From CAZPHU01 sp964586285 (GTDB taxonomy: Bacteria > Fibrobacterota > Chitinivibrionia > Chitinivibrionales > CAYFVL01): a DNA stretch of 64,000 nt. The position numbers and the translations under genes were made by a program. The notes beneath the pieces were generated by a model. It made no database searches. It was not told the DNA's origin and saw nothing but the letters and a program-made list of their open reading frames with translations. The DNA lies in NCBI GenBank assembly GCA_964586285.1, contig CAZPHU010000004.1, forward strand, positions 16,227-80,226, read 5' to 3'. This document shows, piece by piece, positions 18,232 through 27,944 of the stretch; the first letter of the stretch is position 1, and every line of letters starts with the position of its first letter.

Positions 18232-20175
18232 ATGAAAAGACATGCCGTAGCCCTTGTTATACGCCCGTGTAAAAACCGGCTGATTGCGGAAGAACATCTC
18301 AGATCGACACTGGATCGTTTTACCGAAAAGTTACTTACTCTTTGTAACTCGGTAACACCATTGAAGATAAACCTTGTTCTTCCGGGATATTTTTTTAAAT
18401 TTATTGATCCCCTTTTGCTCGCTCAACTGCGTGAGTTGCATAAAACGGAACGGCTGGAATGGCAATCGACCGGATATACAGAACCGTTTGCGAGTTTTTC
18501 GCCGTCCTGGCTAACAGATGAAAATCTGAGCGCCGGTATGGAGTTTTTCAACGAATTCGCGGCTCATCCAATGGGATATGCCCCTCCCTTTTCCAACTGG
18601 GAACCAAGTATGCTTTGTTCGCTGCACAGGCTGGGATTCCAGTATGCCGTATTATCCCGCGCCATTCTTCCTCAACATCTCAGTAGACTCTGTGGCTACT
18701 GGATAACCGAATATGCGGGTATTTCGTTTCCTGTTTTCCCTTCGGTTGTTTTACACCCGGATTCCGTACCGGTGAGTATAGAGCGATTTCTAGCCGAACA
18801 ACTTAGTAAGCAGCCGGACCCAAAAGAGGAAAACGAGATCAAGATTGCGACATTGGAATACACCCTGTCTCTGAACGGCGATGCACTCGATGAACAATTT
18901 CAATGGCTTGCAACCGTTGCCGCCGACCTCGAACGTCTAATACCAAAATACCGGACAGTCAGGTTAAGTGACTGCCAGTCGCTGGCGGGCCCGCTGGGTT
19001 TGCTTTCAATTCCATCGGGAATTCGCTCTGCGAGGCGCGATCAGGACAACAATCCTTTTTTCTGCAATGAGCTGCATACTTATGATCAGGTCGGTATTCT
19101 TCAGCGCAAAATGATGTTCATAGCGGAGCAAATCCAATCTGTAAGAGAAGTTAAAGAGCGAAACGATCTTCTGCACCAATTGTTCTTAGCCCAGGATATC
19201 AATCGTTTCCTGATGCAAAAAGAGGGGGGATTTCGGCATATAACCGACCGCCTTTGGACATATCACAAAATGATAAACATCGAGCGGACACTTGCAAAAA
19301 GACACCACTCCGCCGGCGGGCACATAAAAATATCAAATTTCCTGAGAAACGGAAGCAAAAGTATCATAATCGGCAACCAGTCGCTTCAAGCTTACATAGA
19401 TTATAACGGCGGGGCGCAGATTTTTGAATTGGATTTTTTTGGACGAGCAATCAATCTATGCGCAGGATTCAGCAGTAACCGCTACGTAATTCCTAAGATA
19501 CTTGTGGCGGGCAAATCACCCTCCAGTTTCATCGATTATATATTCGCCCCCTCCGAACACGATCTCAAAAACATAACGGATAAGCTCAAGTATCAGGTTG
19601 GTGACTTCATCAACGGTAGATTTGACCATATGGTCAGCAAGAATGCAAATTCAGTGAAAGTCATTCTCAATCGCCGCGGAATCGCCAACATCGATGAGAA
19701 ACCAAGACCCATCAGAATGGAAAAAGTGTTTTCTTTTGAAGAAGACAAACCGGCGATGTCGTTTGTATACCAACTGGCCAATCCATCTCTGAGCAGCTTC
19801 GGTTTTGTTTTCGCCACGGGAATCACTTTAGGACTTCCCGGCGTCGAAACAAATGAAGCATACTTAACCATCGGCGGTAAAGACAAAAACCAGCTCACAA
19901 ACGATCACATGTGTTTTGATGATATATCCCAATGGGAGATTAGCGATCCTCAATTAGGCGTCACACTCGATTTTACCGTTCAGAAACCAGTAACCCTACG
20001 GATTTTCCCGTCCCAAATAAACGAGATTGATTCCCAGGAGCAATACGGCTGTCAGGGCACCACTTTCCTGATCTGTGCCCCCATAGAACTCAAAGAAAAT
20101 GCGGTCTGGTCTCTAATAGGTAAACTGAAGTGCAAAAAAAGTAAAATGAAAGGTACCTGGCAGAATGCGGTCTGA
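18232..20175 (+). CDS. GH57-like protein with C-terminal DUF1926-type domain, probably non-catalytic
   Basis: About 647 residues. The N-terminal half resembles GH57 glucanotransferases and amylases (LEWQSTGYTEPFASFSP; NWEPSMLCSLHRLGFQYAVLS) and the C-terminal part has the AmyC/DUF1926-type beta domain (YIDYNGGAQIFELDFFGRAI; GFVFATGITLGLPGV). Where active enzymes have the nucleophile motif [TA]ERVWEP, this protein has PFSNWEP, so the glutamate seems replaced; the region matching DGEKFG reads DALDEQF. I therefore suspect a pseudo-enzyme or a changed substrate. Start 18232 is preferred over the GTG at 18205. It overlaps the STAS gene by 11 bases. Confidence 0.7.
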   Translation: MKRHAVALVIRPCKNRLIAEEHLRSTLDRFTEKLLTLCNSVTPLKINLVLPGYFFKFIDPLLLAQLRELHKTERLEWQSTGYTEPFASFSPSWLTDENLSAGMEFFNEFAAHPMGYAPPFSNWEPSMLCSLHRLGFQYAVLSRAILPQHLSRLCGYWITEYAGISFPVFPSVVLHPDSVPVSIERFLAEQLSKQPDPKEENEIKIATLEYTLSLNGDALDEQFQWLATVAADLERLIPKYRTVRLSDCQSLAGPLGLLSIPSGIRSARRDQDNNPFFCNELHTYDQVGILQRKMMFIAEQIQSVREVKERNDLLHQLFLAQDINRFLMQKEGGFRHITDRLWTYHKMINIERTLAKRHHSAGGHIKISNFLRNGSKSIIIGNQSLQAYIDYNGGAQIFELDFFGRAINLCAGFSSNRYVIPKILVAGKSPSSFIDYIFAPSEHDLKNITDKLKYQVGDFINGRFDHMVSKNANSVKVILNRRGIANIDEKPRPIRMEKVFSFEEDKPAMSFVYQLANPSLSSFGFVFATGITLGLPGVETNEAYLTIGGKDKNQLTNDHMCFDDISQWEISDPQLGVTLDFTVQKPVTLRIFPSQINEIDSQEQYGCQGTTFLICAPIELKENAVWSLIGKLKCKKSKMKGTWQNAV

Positions 20176-20785
20176 AGCTCTGGATATAACTATCGAGAGT
20201 AGGGGGAATGCTGTATGGCTCATACTGGCAGGTCCATTCCATGCCGAGCAGGTGCCGAACATGCGGGAAAAAATCATGGGACTCATCCATGACGGTAATC
20301 GCCGGATAATCATTAACATGGAATCTATCAGCTACATTCACGATTCGGCGATCCCAATGTTTCTTGACCTCCTCAATTTAACAAAGGGTAAAAACGGTGA
20401 ACTGATACTAATTTTCCGAAACAATCTCCTTTGGCAAAAGTTCAAACCTTTCAGACATTTGTTTTCCATCTACCCCGACGAAAATGCCCACAAAACCAGA
20501 GGTTTACTTCGATCGATTCGCCGCCGCGGTATGATATTGTCCCGCAAAACCGGCATCCGTTTGTCCAGGCCCGTTGCTCTTTTCATGCTTTTGGTTATTC
20601 TTGGATGGTTTGGGTCTCTGGCGATTATTATAAACATGCAAAATCGCCTGATCCGAAAACAGGAGCAGGAAATACATGATCTTTCAAAATGGAAAACGGA
20701 AGCGGAGCTTGAGCTTGAGCAGCTGGAGCAACGTATACTGCCGCTAAAACAGCTGGGACTCCTGAGGGATACTTTACCCAGGTAA
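20165..20785 (+). CDS. STAS-domain protein with transmembrane helix and C-terminal coiled coil
   Basis: 206 residues. Residues 5-105 look like a STAS (anti-sigma-factor antagonist type) domain: LDITIESRGNAVWLILAGPF, RRIIINMESISYIHDSAIPMFLDLL. The serine within YIHDSAIP is at the usual phosphorylation place. A basic stretch is followed by one membrane helix (PVALFMLLVILGWFGSLAIII) and a charged coiled coil (KQEQEIHDLSKWKTEAELEL). Overlap with the GH57-like gene and a 5-base gap to the transglycosylase suggest one operon. A membrane-tethered STAS protein may respond to a partner-switching kinase; that is an inference. Confidence 0.78.
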   Translation: MRSEALDITIESRGNAVWLILAGPFHAEQVPNMREKIMGLIHDGNRRIIINMESISYIHDSAIPMFLDLLNLTKGKNGELILIFRNNLLWQKFKPFRHLFSIYPDENAHKTRGLLRSIRRRGMILSRKTGIRLSRPVALFMLLVILGWFGSLAIIINMQNRLIRKQEQEIHDLSKWKTEAELELEQLEQRILPLKQLGLLRDTLPR

Positions 20786-20790
20786 TATGT

Positions 20791-21540
20791 ATGGCCGGAT
20801 CACGCTTTAGCGCAATTTCAAATTCAGTTTTGGGGCGAAAACAGATCTGGTTTTCAGAACCCCTGGTTATCAGTATAGTAGCTTTAGTAGTTATTCTTCT
20901 TTTAGGACTTACTGGTAAGGCACTGTATAACGAGTTTTTTATCCGGAAGTCCAACGCCCGCCTGACCGTACTGAAATCACAACGAGTACACCTAAACCAT
21001 CGTCTGAAAATAATGCGGCAAAAAGCCACTATCGCCAAAACGATAAACAATTTCGTTGGAAACAGGTTAAAACCCCAGACTGTCAGACAGTTAACAGATC
21101 TGGTGTACCGAAGCAGCCGTACTTACGGCTATGATCCATTCCTTGTACTTGCGGTAATCCATGTTGAGAGTGTGTTTGACACAAAAGCCCTGGGGAGGTA
21201 CCGAAGTGGAAAATTAAGCGGAGCTTACGGATTAATGCAGCTCAAATATGCGACGGCTAAGGAAGTTGCAGCCGATCTGGATATAACGCTTCGCGGCATT
21301 GAAGACTTGCTGATACCCGAAATAAACGTTGCGTTGGGAGTCGGTTATCTCACCCGCCTGATTTCTCAATTCAATGATTTAAAACTGGGCATCCTTGCAT
21401 ACAATCAAGGCCCCGGCACTATCCGAAAGACACTCCGAGAAAATCAGCCACTTTCCATTCGTTATTATGATAAAGTGCTCCGAAGCTATTACGCCTTAAA
21501 AGAGGAAAGCCGCCTAACGGAGCTGAATGATAAAAATTAG
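20791..21540 (+). CDS. membrane-anchored lytic transglycosylase (SLT domain)
   Basis: 249 residues: N-terminal membrane helix (PLVISIVALVVILLLGL), a short coiled coil, then an SLT goose-lysozyme-like domain that cleaves peptidoglycan. Key motifs are VLAVIHVESVFDTKA (catalytic glutamate in ES), GAYGLMQLKYATAKE, INVALGVGYLTRLI and GILAYNQGPG. Start at 20791 follows the STAS stop by five bases. Its 3' end overlaps the 3' end of the opposite TPR gene by four bases. Confidence 0.92.
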   Translation: MAGSRFSAISNSVLGRKQIWFSEPLVISIVALVVILLLGLTGKALYNEFFIRKSNARLTVLKSQRVHLNHRLKIMRQKATIAKTINNFVGNRLKPQTVRQLTDLVYRSSRTYGYDPFLVLAVIHVESVFDTKALGRYRSGKLSGAYGLMQLKYATAKEVAADLDITLRGIEDLLIPEINVALGVGYLTRLISQFNDLKLGILAYNQGPGTIRKTLRENQPLSIRYYDKVLRSYYALKEESRLTELNDKN

Positions 21541-24500
21541 TTTTTGTTTTTGATTTTTATCAAAAATTCTTCCACATCCTTTTCCGCCCCACCTTTTTTT
21601 AAGTAACGCCTAAAGTACTTCTCCGCGTTCTTGTCATCTATCAATTTGTGGTAGTATAGAAGCCCGATCTGACGATAAACATCCAGAAACTTTTTACTGT
21701 CTCCTTTTTTCAGCGCCATTTCATATGCTCCTATTGCATCCTTGGGCCTATTACTCATACTCAGCGCCTTTCCCAGAGCATAGTAAAGTCTGGGGCTATT
21801 CTGATCTACCGCGAGACCCGCCTGAACAGCTTCAATAGCCTGAGAATACTTGCGGCGCTTACTCAGCAGACGCGCCATATAAAAATAGGAGTCGACGTTG
21901 TGCCTATTTGTAGCAATCGCTTCTTCATACACCGATAATGCGGAAGAATACTCCTTTGAGAATTCATATGCCAACCCCATGTTCAAAAGTATTTCGGAAT
22001 TCTGAGGATCGTGGGCCATGGCTTTTCCAAAGTATACTATGGCGGAATTATATTTATTCTTTCCAAGCATAACCCGACCGCAACCGGCATACCCTTCGGC
22101 ATGATTTGGAAGAAGCCGCGTCGCCAACGTGTAGGACACAAGAGCAGAATCCAGATTACCGGCTTTCTCGAACAGATAGGCGCATGAAAGTTGATAGTAG
22201 CCGGAAAGCTTTTTGTCTCCCTGGAAAACCCGAAGTTCGGTTAGCGCCTTACGCGGCTTATCTTCTCGCAAATAGCAACGCACTAACCCGAACAAAGCCT
22301 CATCATTTTTAGGATTAAGTTTGAACGTACTTTCGAATTGCTTCAGAGCACGCTTTTCATCCCCACTCAACAACAAAGAATTACCCAGCATCACCGAAAC
22401 TGTTTCATTATGCCCCCCCATCTGCAGAGCACGTTCGTATATCTTTATCGCATCCGAATAGTTTTTCTGCGCAAACGTTACGTCTCCCAAATAACGATAG
22501 CAGGGAAGGCAGGAGTTATCAAACTTCAGAGCGGCGGCAAGAAGTTGCTTTGCGGAATCCAAACTGCCTGTTCGCAAATAAAGGAACCCTGTCCAGCCCA
22601 TTAGTTCGGCGTCATTATCTCGCAAAGAAATCGCTTTTCGAGCAGTTTTAAGAGCAAGAGAAGTTTTGTTTATTTCGAAGGCGGTCTTGGATAGAGCATA
22701 AAGATATTCAACATTCTCTCCGTTGCTTTTAACCGCGCTCCGCAACTGTTCGAATGCATCCTGCTGACGACCTGTCCGGCTTAAGATTGAAGCAAGTTCA
22801 AAACGAGCCTGAGCGAAACTTGGTTTGTAGGTAATGGCATTGTTGTAGAACTCAATCGCCCTTTCGAGTTGTTTTTCGCCTAAATAGTACCTGGCAAGAC
22901 TGGCATGTATGTCGGAATTTTTCCGATCGTATTCAAGTGCGGCCTGAAGATGAGCAGCTTGAGCCTTCTTGTCACCGCGCAGACCGTGAACCTCCGAGAG
23001 TCTCATCCGCAGTTCCAAATTTTTGGGAACCAACTTACAGGCCTTTTCCCATGCCTCAGCGGCATCATTGTATTGTTTACCTTTGGCAAAAAGCTGACCA
23101 AGTTCCAACAGAACTGTTGTATCCTTGCTGTCAAGAGCGTGCCATTTTTGCAAAATCCCGATGAGCTGTTCGTTGCTGTTTTTTAGACGATAAGCCTTTG
23201 CAAGCTCCTCTATGATTTGCACCCGGTTTGGTTCAAGCTCATGGGCCTTGCTTAAAAATGTCACGGCATTATCAACATTCTCGGTCTTTTTGAACTTCTC
23301 CCCTATTCGAAGATGAGTCCCGCCCATCATATAAAAAGCCCGGCTGTTGGACGGCATAAGACGCACAGCTTCCTTCAACGGATCGAGCGCCCGTGGATAC
23401 TCCTTTTTTTCGATGTATACAGAACCCAGCTCCAGGTATGCGATCGAGTCTCGAGGTGCCTTTTGCAGATATTGACGATAGTATTTGGCGGCAGCCCCAT
23501 ATTCCTTTTTCGCAGAATAGGCTTGAGCTACTTTAAGTATGATACTGTCCGGAGCATCTGCAAGTGCCGCCGCTTTCTCATATGCCGCAAGCGCTTCATC
23601 CAGCTGCTTTTGTTCCGTGTAGATGTATCCCAAACGGAGATAATTGTCTAGCCCGCCTCCATAAGCCTCAATATTTTTTCGATACCAATAGCCGGCATTT
23701 TTTAAGTTCCCTTCTTTCTCGTACACTTGCCCTAAGTCATAGGCATATTCCTTTCGTTTTTCTTTAGATCCATACTTGCGTATCAGTTTTTTGTAATATC
23801 CCACAGCTTTGCTGTATTCTTTTTCATTCACATGGCTTCGGGCCATAAGCAAAAGCAGCTCCTCATCACGCGGCGCTTTTGACAACGCGACTGCAAGGGC
23901 ATCAATCGCACTCTTATAATCTCCCGTTTCAAAGAGAGACACGCAGTACATGCGGCTGTATTTCTGTGTTCTCCTGCTGGATACCGATGCTTTCTTTAAA
24001 AGCTTTACCACCTCTTTATATTTTTTGCGTTCAAATTCTATTTCGGCCAGGTTAAGCAGTACCTGATTATCAGTATAGTTGCTTCCAAGGAAAAGGAGAT
24101 AAGTTTCACGAGCATCATTGAAGGCTTCTCTTTTAAAATAGAGATGCCCGGCCTTCTTCAGATGATCCTTATAGTAGTCATTACCTGTACGCTGATAAAG
24201 TGATACCCAGGCATGTGCCGCGGCACTGTCCTGGCCCGCCTCCAATTGAGATTCCGCAAGTTTTAGGATAAGAGAATCGTTGTTCTCATCAATGGTAAGG
24301 GCCTTTTTGTAAAATTCCACTGCCTGCTCAGGAGCCTGAGCCTTCCTATACGCCTCCGCGATTGACTTTAAAACTTGACCGTCGGGGGTGATAAGTGCCA
24401 TAGCATGTTCAAGGGAGCGTTTCCCCTCTTCGACCCGTTTCAATTCCAAGAGTAATAAGGCATATCTCAACCACGCCTGTCCATTATTCTTATCCATTTC

Positions 24501-26375
24501 GGTAAGTCTGGCATATTCTTTTGCCGCTTGCGCCTTTTGCCCCTGATCGAAAGTTATCTGAGCGATCCTCTCCTGAATCACCTTTTCGTGGTTATCATCT
24601 TTCCTGGCTTTTTTATAATATTCCAGTGCCTTACTCATTTCTTTTTTAGAGTACCAGGCGTCCCCAAGTGATCTGCTCAATCCGGTGTAATCGGGTTTTT
24701 TCTTCTCGATCTTCTCCAGGAAATCAATGGCTGAGTCAATCTTTTGCTCTCCCATGTAAAAGGAAGCCATTGAAAACATGATTTCGAAAGGACTGTCCAG
24801 CAACGGTAACGCTTTTCCATAGTAAAGATTTGCTTTATCTCTGTTACCATAGCGTGCATAAAGATCCCCTAAAATCCTTAGCGCCTTCCCATTTTTCTCT
24901 TCCAGCATTGCGTATTTCTTAAGATGTTCAAAAGCGGCGCTTGAATCTTTCCTGTGAAAGGCAAAAAGTCCTAATTTCAGATGCAATTCCGCGTTTCCGG
25001 GATTTTTGCTCGCAAATGGTGAAAGTACCTGGTAGGCTTTCTGAATATTACCGGTCTGCTCATAAGCAGAAGCTGTTTTAAAAGCAATCTCATAATCATC
25101 GGGCGCCCTCTCGGAGGCAACCAGCAAATATTTCGAGGCCGTGTCGTACAACTTTCTTTCTGTATATATTTCACCAAGCATAAGGGCCGGTTCATGGTTG
25201 CCTGCCAGAAGCTTAGATGCCTTTTTGAGTGCGGGAATTGCTTCTTCTTTCTTTCCTTTCCTCAATAGATCACGCCCAACAACAAACCAGGCTTCACCCA
25301 GCGATGTATCGACTTCCAGCACACGCCGCGCATATGATGCAGATTTCTCGAGCTGATCACCATCATTGTAATACCTGGTGAAAAATATCAACCCCTCCCT
25401 GCTGCGCTCATCTTGCTTGAGCACATTTTCATAAGCTTTCATCGCTTGCTCGGTTTTACCGGTCTTTTCAAGAGCCTGTGCTTCAAATGCCCTCATGCGC
25501 GCATCTACCATCCCATATCTTTGGGCACTTTCAACTACATCAATGACACGTTTGTACTTTCCAGATCCAAAAAAGCTTTCACAGGCAAGCGGATACAGTT
25601 GCCTGTACCCGGGAATCAGGGACAATGCTCGTTCCAATGTCTCCGCGGCATCTCCATAAGATTGGGCTTGTGTAAGAAAACGTCCTGCAAGGTAATTTGG
25701 TATAAATGTATTTGAGTGCTGCCGTGCAACGGTAAGAAACGCATTTCCACTCTTTGCCATGAGTTTTTTTTCGGTTGCTTTAAGAGAACTTTCAATCATT
25801 TGTCCCATCGCCTGGTAGTCACTTGGAATCACCTCGGAGGGAATGAGATTAATGTGCATGTACTGCTTTATGGAGGACATATCACCACCCAGGGCTTTTG
25901 AAAGCCACAATGAGGCAGAATCAAGTTTTGTGGTCAAGAGATGGATCGGAAATTCAGTATCTAATACATCGACTATCTCATTCTTTTCAAAATCATCCAA
26001 CTCTATATAGATCTGAACCTTGGAACCATCCTCACTTAAGGCATAGTTCTGAAATACTATGTGTGTGAACTTCTGATTGGAAAGCCCGTAGGTATATTGG
26101 CTTTTTGAAACCGATTTGGAATAGTCGCTATATCCATCAACTAATTTTGCGATGATCTGCTGATCAATCACCGACAAGCCGGCGTCAAGGGCAATCCGTG
26201 TCCTTATATACTGATCGACTAATGCCCCCAGCCAGCTATTTTCCACCGCCCCCTCCGGTCTGGTTATCAGGAGCGCTGCAGCTGTTTCGTCTGCTTGAGC
26301 AGGCACAAAAGATCCAACAACGCTACTTATCACAAGAAGTGTTATCGTCAGTTTGTGCTTTATTCTACTTCTCAT
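21537..26375 (-). CDS. giant periplasmic TPR-repeat protein
   Basis: 1612 residues with a signal peptide (cleavage near ..VPAQA|DE) and about forty 34-residue tetratricopeptide repeats from residue ~215 to the end, for example NAELHLKLGLFAFHRKDSSA and AWFVVGRDLLRKGKKEEAIP. Residues 30-210 form a non-TPR N-terminal domain with a nucleotide- or lipoprotein-like alpha/beta character (ITRPEGAVENSWLGALVDQY). Protein-protein scaffold in the periplasm or outer-membrane is inferred. It converges with the transglycosylase gene with a four-base overlap, so transcription of each may interfere with the other. Confidence 0.9.
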   Translation of the reverse strand: MRSRIKHKLTITLLVISSVVGSFVPAQADETAAALLITRPEGAVENSWLGALVDQYIRTRIALDAGLSVIDQQIIAKLVDGYSDYSKSVSKSQYTYGLSNQKFTHIVFQNYALSEDGSKVQIYIELDDFEKNEIVDVLDTEFPIHLLTTKLDSASLWLSKALGGDMSSIKQYMHINLIPSEVIPSDYQAMGQMIESSLKATEKKLMAKSGNAFLTVARQHSNTFIPNYLAGRFLTQAQSYGDAAETLERALSLIPGYRQLYPLACESFFGSGKYKRVIDVVESAQRYGMVDARMRAFEAQALEKTGKTEQAMKAYENVLKQDERSREGLIFFTRYYNDGDQLEKSASYARRVLEVDTSLGEAWFVVGRDLLRKGKKEEAIPALKKASKLLAGNHEPALMLGEIYTERKLYDTASKYLLVASERAPDDYEIAFKTASAYEQTGNIQKAYQVLSPFASKNPGNAELHLKLGLFAFHRKDSSAAFEHLKKYAMLEEKNGKALRILGDLYARYGNRDKANLYYGKALPLLDSPFEIMFSMASFYMGEQKIDSAIDFLEKIEKKKPDYTGLSRSLGDAWYSKKEMSKALEYYKKARKDDNHEKVIQERIAQITFDQGQKAQAAKEYARLTEMDKNNGQAWLRYALLLLELKRVEEGKRSLEHAMALITPDGQVLKSIAEAYRKAQAPEQAVEFYKKALTIDENNDSLILKLAESQLEAGQDSAAAHAWVSLYQRTGNDYYKDHLKKAGHLYFKREAFNDARETYLLFLGSNYTDNQVLLNLAEIEFERKKYKEVVKLLKKASVSSRRTQKYSRMYCVSLFETGDYKSAIDALAVALSKAPRDEELLLLMARSHVNEKEYSKAVGYYKKLIRKYGSKEKRKEYAYDLGQVYEKEGNLKNAGYWYRKNIEAYGGGLDNYLRLGYIYTEQKQLDEALAAYEKAAALADAPDSIILKVAQAYSAKKEYGAAAKYYRQYLQKAPRDSIAYLELGSVYIEKKEYPRALDPLKEAVRLMPSNSRAFYMMGGTHLRIGEKFKKTENVDNAVTFLSKAHELEPNRVQIIEELAKAYRLKNSNEQLIGILQKWHALDSKDTTVLLELGQLFAKGKQYNDAAEAWEKACKLVPKNLELRMRLSEVHGLRGDKKAQAAHLQAALEYDRKNSDIHASLARYYLGEKQLERAIEFYNNAITYKPSFAQARFELASILSRTGRQQDAFEQLRSAVKSNGENVEYLYALSKTAFEINKTSLALKTARKAISLRDNDAELMGWTGFLYLRTGSLDSAKQLLAAALKFDNSCLPCYRYLGDVTFAQKNYSDAIKIYERALQMGGHNETVSVMLGNSLLLSGDEKRALKQFESTFKLNPKNDEALFGLVRCYLREDKPRKALTELRVFQGDKKLSGYYQLSCAYLFEKAGNLDSALVSYTLATRLLPNHAEGYAGCGRVMLGKNKYNSAIVYFGKAMAHDPQNSEILLNMGLAYEFSKEYSSALSVYEEAIATNRHNVDSYFYMARLLSKRRKYSQAIEAVQAGLAVDQNSPRLYYALGKALSMSNRPKDAIGAYEMALKKGDSKKFLDVYRQIGLLYYHKLIDDKNAEKYFRRYLKKGGAEKDVEEFLIKIKNKN

Positions 26376-26949
26376 AGGAAAGCCCTTTTAAATACTGCGA
26401 GGGAAATCATTCGTTTCAACGTATATAAGATAATAAACTATAAGGTACATTCGCGTGATTTATATCAAAACAAGTACAAAAGCGTCACTATAAAAAAGGT
26501 ACAAATAAAATTGTCCCTGGAGGTTTCATTCAAACGCACGCATGATGTATATTAGCAAGTTTATCGCTGGAAATATTGATAGTTGATCAGTTTTTATCTT
26601 TTCCCCTTGATTTTCCTAGATTTTTTTTGTAAATAAAGATTTTTCGGTGAACCGATCAGCGTAAAAAAAGCTCTAAGTAATGGGAGTCGGGGTATCTGAT
26701 CCCGGCACTCGAAGCTCTTCGGTTCAACACAGTTTTCACACAATACACTCGTCCATGCGGAAAATGCATTTATTACGCTCCACGGAGGATAGTGAAGTTG
26801 CCGCATATCATTGTTAATGATAAAATAATAGGAGTTAAGAGCACGTATTCGTCTAAATCGCACTTCATTTCTTACTCGATTAAATTCATGATTACTTGTA
26901 AATCCTCGTGTATACAATATTTTAAACCTTTTTTGCGCAAGGAAAGCTA
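26376..26949. other. divergent promoter region, no gene seen
   Basis: About 570 AT-rich bases between the TPR gene (minus) and the sigma factor gene (plus). A minus-strand open frame at 26594-26959 has poor composition and no ribosome-binding site, so I reject it. The promoters of both genes should be here. Confidence 0.5.
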
Positions 26950-27810
26950 ATGGCAGCAAATGACACCAATCTGTTGTCTCCAGAAGAGGGCACTTTAGGG
27001 CTGTACCTTAAGGAGATTGCAAAACACAAAGCGCTCAGTGCCAAACAGGAAGCAGAAATGGCAGTGCGAATCAGAAAGGGCGACAAGAAAGCCCTGGAAA
27101 GACTCATAAAAGCGAATTTGCGTTTTGTAGTCAGCGTAGCCCGTAATTATCAGAATCAGGGCCTTCCTCTTGCCGATCTAATCAATGAGGGAAACATAGG
27201 GCTTATCCGCGCTGCTCATCGCTTTGATGAAAAAAAGAATTTCAAATTTATTTCATATGCTGTGTGGTGGATTCGACAAGCGATTCTTCAAAGCCTGGCC
27301 AACCATTCCCGAATAGTAAAAATGCCGCTAAACAGGGTAGCAACGATTCATCGAGTGGGTAAAGCGCGTGCTAAACTGGAACAAAAATTTCGCAGATTGC
27401 CAAACGATCGAGAGGTTGCTGAGGAGCTTGGGATAGATGAAGCCGAAGTCACAGCCACAATGAAGATAGGAAACAATCACACCTCTCTTGACGCCCCTCT
27501 GGCGGTTGGCCGCGAGGGATGCCTGCTCGATGTCATGAGCGATGACGAGCAAGAGAATCCTGAGGAAACCGTCCTTCAGATGTCTTTGAATCAGGAAATC
27601 GATGAATTGCTTGAAACACTTAATGAACGTGAACGCAAAGTAGTACGGATGTACTTCGGTATCGGAGAGGAAACGACTTATACCCTCGAAGAAATTGGAG
27701 CGCGTGCAAATATTACACGTGAGCGAGTACGGCAAATTAAAGATTCTGCTCTTGAAAAGCTTAGACGTTCGGGACGTACCCATCGTCTGAAGAAACATTC
27801 CATGCATTGA
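26950..27810 (+). CDS. RNA polymerase sigma factor, sigma70 family (short RpoD/RpoS-type)
   Basis: 286 residues. Regions in order: 1.2 (EGTLGLYLKEIAKHKALSAK), 2.1-2.4 (NLRFVVSVARNYQNQGLPLADLINEGNIGLIRAAHRFD and ISYAVWWIRQAI), 3.0-3.1 (IVKMPLNRVATIHRVGKA), 4.1-4.2 (LNERERKVVRMYFGI; TLEEIGARANITRERVRQIK). Region 1.1 is missing, as in the short primary sigmas of Bacteroidota-like bacteria. It starts with AGGAAAGCTA before ATG and has a hairpin terminator downstream. Whether it is the housekeeping or an alternative sigma cannot be settled without the rest of the genome. Confidence 0.94.
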   Translation: MAANDTNLLSPEEGTLGLYLKEIAKHKALSAKQEAEMAVRIRKGDKKALERLIKANLRFVVSVARNYQNQGLPLADLINEGNIGLIRAAHRFDEKKNFKFISYAVWWIRQAILQSLANHSRIVKMPLNRVATIHRVGKARAKLEQKFRRLPNDREVAEELGIDEAEVTATMKIGNNHTSLDAPLAVGREGCLLDVMSDDEQENPEETVLQMSLNQEIDELLETLNERERKVVRMYFGIGEETTYTLEEIGARANITRERVRQIKDSALEKLRRSGRTHRLKKHSMH

Positions 27811-27883
27811 TAAAACCGTTTCCAACCGGTATTTTCGATATTACCCAAATTACTATATAGTTGCTCGATATCAGCGATTACAG

Positions 27884-27915
27884 AAAAAAAGGCGCTCAAA
27901 TTGAACGCCTTTTTC
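27884..27915 (+). terminator. terminator of the sigma factor gene
   Basis: AAAAAAGGCG ... CGCCTTTTT form a stem with near-symmetrical centre CTCAAATTGAA and a T-run; A-rich on the other side, so it may act for the convergent gene as well. Confidence 0.8.
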
Positions 27916-27944
27916 TGTTTGTGCACTTCTGTTTGAGCGATTGG

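Noticed and set aside
26594..26959. 121-residue minus-strand frame upstream of the sigma factor gene
   Set aside because: Composition is unlike neighbours, there is no ribosome-binding site, and it covers the promoter area of the sigma gene.
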